Assembly (NCBI GenBank): GCA_035690495.1
Contig: DASSKK010000028.1
Location: forward strand, 1 to 64,000
Source: DASSKK01 sp035690495
GTDB lineage: Bacteria; Actinomycetota; Actinomycetes; Propionibacteriales; Nocardioidaceae
Reading direction: 5' to 3'
Length of the DNA: 64,000 nucleotides
The position numbers and the translations under genes were made by a program. The notes under the pieces are model-generated. The model had not been told where the DNA came from. It saw nothing but the letters and a program-made list of their open reading frames with translations, and did not search any database. Of the stretch, positions 59,598 to 64,000 are shown piece by piece. Within the stretch, counting starts at the first letter, position 1; each line of letters opens with the position of its first letter.

Positions 59598-59850
59598 TCA
59601 GCGTGCGTAGACGACGTGCAGCAGCGCGGCGACCTGACGGTAGGGATCCCGCCGGCCGGCCTCGTGCTCGGCATCGAGAAGCGGTGCCAGGTCGTCGTCG
59701 GGGGGCCGCGCCTCGTCACGGTGGTCGCAGAAGACCCGCACGCCGTACCACTTCTCACGGCGCCAGCCCCATGGCATCAGCAGGCGGTCGAGCTCGCGCG
59801 GCGTGTGGGCGTGCGCGGGCAGGCCGAGTCGGTTGACGTAGTCACGGCTG
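59598..59850 (-). pseudogene. C-terminal relic of a SAM methyltransferase
   Basis: The minus strand encodes, up to the stop at 59598-59600, DSRDYVNRLGLPAHAHTPRE, LDRLLMPWGWRREKWYGVRV, FCDHRDEA and GRRDPYRQVAALLHVVYAR. This matches in pattern the C-terminal end of methyltransferases like the 51219 gene (WYGVWLF; RRDPYRGLSRVFHLV). No start codon or SAM domain exists upstream; an in-frame stop lies near 59938. A truncated leftover between the kinase and the VapBC locus. Confidence 0.65.
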
Positions 59851-59964
59851 TCTAAGGCGCGGCCAGCGCCTCCCGTGGCGACGGCGAGCCCGCGCCGCCG
59901 GGGCCGTCTTCGTGGTCGCGCCGTGCCGCGGTTGCGTCATCCACGCCGCCATGCTGCCACTCTT

Positions 59965-60005
59965 GCTGCATCATGCCATGGTCTCTGGTGATGCTATGAT
60001 GCAGC
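59965..60005. promoter_or_regulatory. VapBC promoter/operator
   Basis: Perfect 10-bp inverted repeat gctgcatcat (59965-59974) and atgatgcagc (59996-60005) with a 21-bp spacer. A tatgat -10 box (59995-60000) overlaps the right arm and ends only 6 nt before the vapB ATG, so the mRNA is probably leaderless. The toxin-antitoxin complex can occupy the repeat and block RNA polymerase. Confidence 0.72.
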
Positions 60006-60257
60006 ATGCGAACCACCATCACTCTGGACCCCGACGTGGCCGCGCTGGTGGACAAGGCCATGCGGGAACGGGGGATCTCGTTCAAGCATGCGGTCAACGA
60101 CGCGCTGCGCCGCGCCCTCACCCGGGGCGCCGCCCGCCGCTATTCGCCGCCGACGGCCGACATGGGGACGCCGCGCCGCAACCTGGACAAGGCGCTCCAG
60201 CTCTCCGGTGACGTCGAGGACGACGAGCTGCTCCGCAAGGCGCGGATGAACAAGTGA
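60006..60257 (+). CDS. vapB: VapB-type antitoxin
   Basis: 83 residues from ATG 60006. N-terminal ribbon-helix-helix (MRTTITLDPDVAALVDKAMR) binds DNA; the C-terminal half (RRNLDKALQLSGDVEDDELL) should wrap the toxin. Overlaps the toxin gene by GTGA, the standard coupling for toxin-antitoxin pairs. Confidence 0.87.
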   Translation: MRTTITLDPDVAALVDKAMRERGISFKHAVNDALRRALTRGAARRYSPPTADMGTPRRNLDKALQLSGDVEDDELLRKARMNK

Positions 60258-60679
60258 ACCTCGTCGACGCCAACGTGCTGCTCTACGCCACCAACTCATC
60301 CTCGAGCCGGCACGACACCGCCAGGACGTGGCTCTCGGAAGCGCTCTCCGGTGAGGAGGCGACCGGCTTCACCTGGATCGTGCTGCTCGCCTTCCTGAGG
60401 CTGAGCACCCACCCGGCGATCTTCCCCCGGCCGTTGGACGGCGGTGCCGGATGCGAAATCGTCCGGGACTGGCTGGCCCAGCCCAACGCCGTCGTGGTCG
60501 AGCCCGCGACAGGTCACATGGCCACGGTGACGGAGCTGCTTGCCGGTCTCGGCACCGCAGGGAATCTCGTCAACGACGCGCACCTGGCCGCGATCGCACT
60601 GGACCGCAAGGCGACGCTCTTCTCCTACGACAACGACTTCGCGAGGTTCCCGGGCCTCGACTGGCAGATACCGGGATAG
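60254..60679 (+). CDS. vapC: VapC-type PIN-domain toxin
   Basis: 141 residues from GTG 60254. PIN nuclease with Asp in NLVDANVLLYATN, an acidic residue in the region after TWLSEALSGEE, Asp in NDAHLAAIALDRKATLFSYD and NDFARFPGLDW at the end. A site-specific RNase in this family (often tRNA or rRNA) that arrests growth when the antitoxin is degraded. Confidence 0.9.
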   Translation: MNLVDANVLLYATNSSSSRHDTARTWLSEALSGEEATGFTWIVLLAFLRLSTHPAIFPRPLDGGAGCEIVRDWLAQPNAVVVEPATGHMATVTELLAGLGTAGNLVNDAHLAAIALDRKATLFSYDNDFARFPGLDWQIPG

Positions 60680-60688
60680 GGATAGGGC

Positions 60689-61384
60689 TCACCGGGAGCG
60701 GAGCGTCGGCTTCTTCTCGAGGCCGGCCAGGCCGTGCCAGGCCAGGTTGACCAGGTGCGCCGCGACGACCTCCTTGGACGGCTTGCGGGCGTCCAGCCAC
60801 CACTGCCCGGTGGTGCCCACCATGCCGACCAGCATCTGTGCGTACATCGGGGCGGCCTTCGCGTCGAAGCCCCGGGACTTGAACTCGGCCGCGAGGATGT
60901 GCTCGACCCGGGAGGCGACGTCGCCGATGATCGACACGAACGAGCCGGACGCGGACCCGATCGGGCTGTCGCGGACCAGGATCCGGAAGCCGTCGGGCGC
61001 CTGCTCGATGTAGTCCAGGAGCGCGAACGCCGCCTGCTCGAGCAGCTCGCGTGGGTGGCCGGCGGTGAGCGCGGCCTGCATCATGCCCAGCAGGCTGCGT
61101 ACCTCGCGGTCGACGACGACCGCGTAGACGCCCTCCTTGCCGCCGAAGTGCTCGTAGACGACGGGCTTGGAGACCTCGGCGCGGGCGGCGATCTCCTCGA
61201 TCGAGGCGCCGTCGTAGCCGCGTTCGGCGAACAGGCCGCGGGCGATGGCGATCAGCTGCTCCCGCCGTTCGGCCGCCGTCATCCGTCCGCGCGTGGGGCG
61301 CTTTTCGGCGCGCGGCGAACGGTCCCGGGGCGGGGCGGCCCTGGGAGGTGTGGCGGCATCGACTCGACGCGCGTCCGAGCTCAA
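60689..61384 (-). CDS. TetR-family regulator
   Basis: 231 residues from TTG 61384 with gagga upstream; ATG 61282 (MTAAERREQ) would also include the whole DNA-binding domain. HTH: GASIEEIAARAEVSKPVVYE and HFGGKEGVYAVVV. The long ligand domain ends LAGLEKKP. It lies 28 nt downstream of the desaturase gene, so likely part of that operon and its regulator. A TetR gene at the same place near glmU is known in M. tuberculosis. Confidence 0.9.
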   Translation of the reverse strand: MSSDARRVDAATPPRAAPPRDRSPRAEKRPTRGRMTAAERREQLIAIARGLFAERGYDGASIEEIAARAEVSKPVVYEHFGGKEGVYAVVVDREVRSLLGMMQAALTAGHPRELLEQAAFALLDYIEQAPDGFRILVRDSPIGSASGSFVSIIGDVASRVEHILAAEFKSRGFDAKAAPMYAQMLVGMVGTTGQWWLDARKPSKEVVAAHLVNLAWHGLAGLEKKPTLRSR

Positions 61385-61412
61385 CGGGCGGTCCTCGGGT
61401 CGACGGACAGGA

Positions 61413-62396
61413 TCAGGCTGCGGCCTTCGTGGGCTGGTTCTTGACCAGCTTGGAGTCGATGCGGTGCTTGACCGGCCAGCGCACGTCGTACACCCAGCCG
61501 AGCTTCTCCAGCGCCCAGATGATCCGCGCGGAGGTGTCTACCTGGCCCCTCATCACGCCGTGGCGGGCGCAGGTCGGGTCCGCGTGGTGCAGGTTGTGCC
61601 ACGACTCGCCCATCGAGGGGATCGCGAGCCACCACACGTTGGCCGACTTGTCGCGGGAGACGAACGGGCGGTCGCCGATCGTGTGGCAGATCGAGTTGAT
61701 CGACCAGGTGACGTGGTGCAGCAGGCTGATCCGGACCAGGGACGCCCAGAAGAACGCGGTCAGCGCTCCCTGCCAGGACATCGAGACCAGGCCGCCGACC
61801 AGCGGCGGCAGGAACAGCGAGACGAGCACCCAGAACGGGAACTGCCGCGAGATGCGGACGATGTCCTTGTCCTTCATCAGGTCCGGGGCGTACTTGCGCT
61901 GCGGGGTCTGCTCGGGGTTGAACAGCCACATCATGTGCGCGTAGAAGAGACCCTTGGTGAGCGCGCTGATGCTGTGGCCGTAGCGCCACGGCGAGTGCGG
62001 GTCGCCGTCGCGGTCGGAGAACTTGTGGTGCTTGCGGTGGTCTGCGACCCAGCGGACCACGGGTCCCTGGATCGCCAGAGAGCCGGCGATCGCCAGCGCG
62101 ATCTTCAACGGCCGGTTCGGCTTGAACGACTTGTGCGTGAACAGCCGGTGGAATCCGACGGTGACGCCGTGTCCGGACACGGCGTACATGACGAAGAAGA
62201 GCACCACGTCGGTCCAGTTCAGCCAGCCGCCCCAAGCGACCGGGATCGCGGCCGCGACGGCCAGGAAGGGCACCACGATGAACACCCCGAGGAGGATCTG
62301 CTCCAGGCGGGACTGGTTGTCTCCGCCGAGTGTGGCGCTCACGACGTTGAGGTCGTCGCGGCTCTTGGCTTCGAGGGTGGCGGTGGGTGGTGTCAT
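61413..62396 (-). CDS. Delta-9 acyl-CoA/acyl-lipid desaturase
   Basis: 327 residues from ATG 62396. Membrane di-iron desaturase with three histidine boxes: HRLFTH, HRKHHKF and HNLHHAD, plus four hydrophobic segments (LLGVFIVVPFLAVAAAIPVA; VVLFFVMYAVSG and later pair). Introduces a double bond into saturated fatty acyl chains and so sets membrane fluidity. Co-transcribed with the TetR gene and preceded by a nested palindrome. Confidence 0.93.
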   Translation of the reverse strand: MTPPTATLEAKSRDDLNVVSATLGGDNQSRLEQILLGVFIVVPFLAVAAAIPVAWGGWLNWTDVVLFFVMYAVSGHGVTVGFHRLFTHKSFKPNRPLKIALAIAGSLAIQGPVVRWVADHRKHHKFSDRDGDPHSPWRYGHSISALTKGLFYAHMMWLFNPEQTPQRKYAPDLMKDKDIVRISRQFPFWVLVSLFLPPLVGGLVSMSWQGALTAFFWASLVRISLLHHVTWSINSICHTIGDRPFVSRDKSANVWWLAIPSMGESWHNLHHADPTCARHGVMRGQVDTSARIIWALEKLGWVYDVRWPVKHRIDSKLVKNQPTKAAA

Positions 62397-62422
62397 GTCA
62401 GTCCTAGGGTTGGCGACGTACC

Positions 62423-62449
62423 TACGCAACCGTAACCTACGGATGCGTA
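62423..62449. promoter_or_regulatory. Nested inverted repeats upstream of the desaturase
   Basis: Outer pair tacgca (62423-62428) and tgcgta (62444-62449); inner pair ccgta (62430-62434) and tacgg (62438-62442), all centred on the same point. They sit 27-53 bp before the desaturase ATG. A good candidate operator for the TetR protein of the same operon. Confidence 0.65.
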
Positions 62450-62630
62450 AGGTTCTAGTTCCCGGATCGTCGGCGATGATGCGTTCGCGGGTCGCGATCG
62501 CGATTGGTGGACACTTGGGCCACTCCTGTCACTCCCGTACCGGGCCGGCACCGGGCCGGAACCAGATGCTGCATCTGAGTCGATGGCGGGGCCGGAGATC
62601 CACTCAACTGCAGCATCTGAGCGGTCCGGC
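62450..62630. other. Gene-free spacer
   Basis: No convincing coding frame. It contains two similar tracts, agatgctgcatct (62561-62573, palindromic around a central t) and ctgcagcatctgag (62609-62622). Confidence 0.5.
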
Positions 62631-62733
62631 CTACCCTTTGAGGTCGATCCCCGGTTGGTCTGTCGGGCGTGGGTTGTGCTGCCCCGCGTGGCGGGCCCTA
62701 CCCTTTCACTGCGATCCCCGGTTGGTCTGTCGG
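62631..62733 (+). repeat. Duplicated promoter-plus-tRNA-5'-end segment
   Basis: 62631-62666 and 62698-62733 match at 32 of 36 positions. Both begin ctaccctttn and end with the first ~19 nt of the tRNA-Gln-like gene (tccccggttggtctgtcgg). The first copy has no anticodon arm and is a dead 5' fragment; the second leads into the tRNA-like gene. Confidence 0.85.
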
Positions 62734-62793
62734 CAGGGCCCGCCGCACTTTGAATGCGGACAAGCGACGTAGGTTCGACTCCTACCCGGGGAG
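62715..62793 (+). tRNA. tRNA-Gln(TTG)-like gene with atypical D region and variable loop
   Basis: Acceptor TCCCCGG/CCGGGGA pairs perfectly. Anticodon stem CCGCA/TGCGG holds loop CTTTGAA, anticodon TTG (reads CAA). T arm GTAGGTTCGACTCCTAC is perfect; discriminator G, then C. At 79 nt it is about six longer than usual: the D stem pairs poorly, three nt rather than one separate D and anticodon stems, and the variable loop is nine nt. A tRNA-Gln next to glmU is plausible for actinobacteria. Whether this copy is charged or decayed cannot be decided. Confidence 0.6.
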
Positions 62794-62881
62794 CTGGTCC
62801 TGCGCGCTGATTGGCTGACGCGGGCGGGATCTGGACTCCTGCGCGGGCAACGCGAGCTCCCCAGTTCAAGACAGTGAGCGT

Positions 62882-62979
62882 GCCGCCGATTACCAGGGCA
62901 CCATGGGAAACTGCCACTGCCCATGGGGAATTCCCCGTGGGGAGCGCCGGATTACCAGGGGACCCTGGTAATCCGCCGG
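62882..62979. repeat. Cluster of short repeats and palindromes before glmU
   Basis: gattaccaggg occurs at 62888 and 62950, and its complement at 62963. The last two form a perfect 13-bp stem with a 2-nt loop (62948-62975). Between them are ccatggg/cccatgg and the palindrome ggggaattcccc (62924-62935). No gene fits here. May form a terminator/attenuator between the tRNA and glmU, or be a miniature repeat element. Confidence 0.8.
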
Positions 62980-63019
62980 ACGCAGAGGCGAGCGAGCAGA
63001 GATTCGGAGAGGAGTCGCC

Positions 63020-64000
63020 GTGCACGAGTCCGCGCGGCCGTTGGCGGTGATCGTCCTCGCCGCGGGCAGCGGCACCAGGATGAAGTCCAAGCGTGCCAAG
63101 GTGCTCCACGAGGTCTGCGGGCGCAGCATGGTCGAGCACGTGCTCCGGGCCGCGTCGGGCATCGAGCCGCAGCACCTCGTGGCAGTGGTCGGCCAGGGTC
63201 GTGACCAGGTCGGTCCGCACATCCGAGAGCGGTTCCCCGCGGCGCTGCTGGCCGTGCAGGAGACCCAGCGCGGCACCGGCGACGCCGTGGGAGTTGCGTT
63301 GGCCGCGTTGGCCGAGGCCGGCGGTACGTCGGGCACAGTGGTCGTCGTCTACGGCGACACCCCTTTGTTGGAGGGGGCCACGCTCGCCGAGCTCGTCGCC
63401 GACCATGCAGCGGCCGAGCGGGCGGTGACCGTGCTGACCGGTGAGGTCGCCGATCCGTCCGGCTACGGCCGGATCATCCGCGACGTGGACGGCACGGTGA
63501 CCGGGATCGTCGAGGAGAAGGACGCCGACGAGGCCCAGGCGGCCGTGCGCGAGATCAACTCGGGAGTGTGCGCCTTCGACGTCGAGTTCCTCACCGGCGC
63601 GCTGGGCCGGGTCGGCAACGACAACGCCAAGGGGGAGTTCTACCTCACCGACGTGGTGGGCATCGGGCACGCAGACGGTCGCCATGTCGGCGGATTCCGC
63701 ATCGACGACGTACGCCAGACCGAGGGCGCCAACGACCGGGCTCAGCTGGCCGACCTGGCAGCGGAGATGAACCGGCGCGTCGTGCGGCGCTGGATGCGCG
63801 AGGGCGTGACCATCGCCGACCCCTCGACGACCTGGATCGACGCCGACGTGACCCTGGAGCCCGACGTGACGGTGCTGCCCGGCGTCCAGCTGCTCGGGGC
63901 CACGACCGTCGGCGAGGACGCGGTGGTCGGTCCCGACTGCACGCTCAAGGACGTGGAGATCGGGCGCGGCGCCAAGGTGGTGCGCACGCACGGCGAGCTC
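63020..64000 (+). CDS. glmU: Bifunctional N-acetylglucosamine-1-phosphate uridyltransferase / glucosamine-1-phosphate acetyltransferase, 3' end outside the window
   Basis: 327 codons from GTG 63020, open to the last base; gagaggag is the ribosome site. The uridyltransferase domain has VIVLAAGSGTRMKSKRAKVL (nucleotide loop and catalytic Arg/Lys), QETQRGTGDAV and VVYGDTPLL, INSGVCAFD, GEFYLTDVV. The left-handed helix begins near residue 255 (GVTIADPSTTWID). The acetyltransferase half lies beyond the window. Makes UDP-GlcNAc for peptidoglycan. Confidence 0.95.
   Translation, partial: MHESARPLAVIVLAAGSGTRMKSKRAKVLHEVCGRSMVEHVLRAASGIEPQHLVAVVGQGRDQVGPHIRERFPAALLAVQETQRGTGDAVGVALAALAEAGGTSGTVVVVYGDTPLLEGATLAELVADHAAAERAVTVLTGEVADPSGYGRIIRDVDGTVTGIVEEKDADEAQAAVREINSGVCAFDVEFLTGALGRVGNDNAKGEFYLTDVVGIGHADGRHVGGFRIDDVRQTEGANDRAQLADLAAEMNRRVVRRWMREGVTIADPSTTWIDADVTLEPDVTVLPGVQLLGATTVGEDAVVGPDCTLKDVEIGRGAKVVRTHGEL

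Noticed and set aside
59852..60121. 89-codon minus-strand frame over the vapB start
   Set aside because: Antisense to vapB, no motif; the RHH antitoxin with operator and coupled toxin is far better supported.
61245..62435. 396-codon plus-strand frame
   Set aside because: Antisense to the TetR and desaturase genes, whose HTH and three His boxes are unmistakable.

Overview
This is a high-GC, densely coded actinobacterial chromosome segment. ATGA/GTGA start-stop overlaps, GTG/TTG starts, mycobacterium-like synteny and family content all point to Actinobacteria, most plausibly Nocardioides or a close relative (inference; no marker gene was compared). The right half follows an order I recall from Mycobacterium tuberculosis between mscL and glmU: mscL, 5-formyl-THF cyclo-ligase, galU, moeA/glp, rimJ-like, glpR-like, then pmt divergent from rsmI, tatD, rpfB, ksgA, ispE, and near the end a TetR gene and glmU.

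Layout. 1-2.5 kb: an NCS1 permease (cut by the window edge), a cytosine-deaminase-like enzyme and an MFS transporter, translationally coupled. 2.4-6.6 kb (minus): a double-GNAT protein, a FUSC-like membrane protein and gamma-glutamyltransferase. 6.7-10.5 kb: a NarL-type two-component pair divergent from an ABC exporter, with a perfect inverted repeat between them; the kinase carries a Gly/Ala microsatellite in its ATP lid. 10.6-11.0 kb: an acetyltransferase broken by an out-of-frame internal deletion.

11.1-22.4 kb: an integrated actinomycete integrative and conjugative element (AICE, pSAM2-like) in the 3' half of tRNA-Arg(CCU), bounded by 43-bp direct repeats. It has the standard core: small Spd-like proteins, an FtsK/TraB DNA pump, a RepSA-like initiator, an excisionase and a tyrosine integrase. 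The integrase reading frame is broken by an apparent one-base insertion. Accessory genes are a secreted metzincin-like protease, a secreted protein, an ECF sigma factor with a membrane partner, an HD-domain hydrolase, a Nudix hydrolase and an HTH regulator with a degenerate PLD-like domain. Remnants of an IS256-type transposase and of another gene lie in its left part.

22.5-33 kb: an LCP cell-wall ligase, a PfpI-like protein, divergent glgC/glgM (alpha-glucan synthesis), an epimerase, mscL, an SAF/CpaB-like protein, an FmdB zinc ribbon and a penicillin-acylase-family hydrolase. 33-40 kb: 5-formyl-THF cyclo-ligase divergent from galU, then moeA/glp, moaC, mog, an acetyltransferase and a GlpR/SepX-like membrane protein, followed by an aldo/keto reductase and tRNA-Ala(CGC). 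40-44.7 kb: a GH65 phosphorylase coupled to a beta-phosphoglucomutase-like HAD enzyme, and a DUF2293-NYN pair. 44.8-57.2 kb: a beta-propeller lipoprotein, protein O-mannosyltransferase, rsmI, tatD, a PCD-VOC fusion, a methyltransferase, rpfB, ksgA, ispE and an ABC-F ATPase. 57.2-64 kb: a MarR regulator with paired operators, a trans-aconitate methyltransferase-like gene, a VOC protein, a P-loop kinase, a methyltransferase remnant, a leaderless VapBC pair, a delta-9 desaturase-TetR operon, an unusual tRNA-Gln(TTG)-like gene with a duplicated 5' half, a repeat-rich spacer, and glmU (cut by the window end).

Positions and motifs come from reading the sequence; family names come from remembered family motifs, not from a search.
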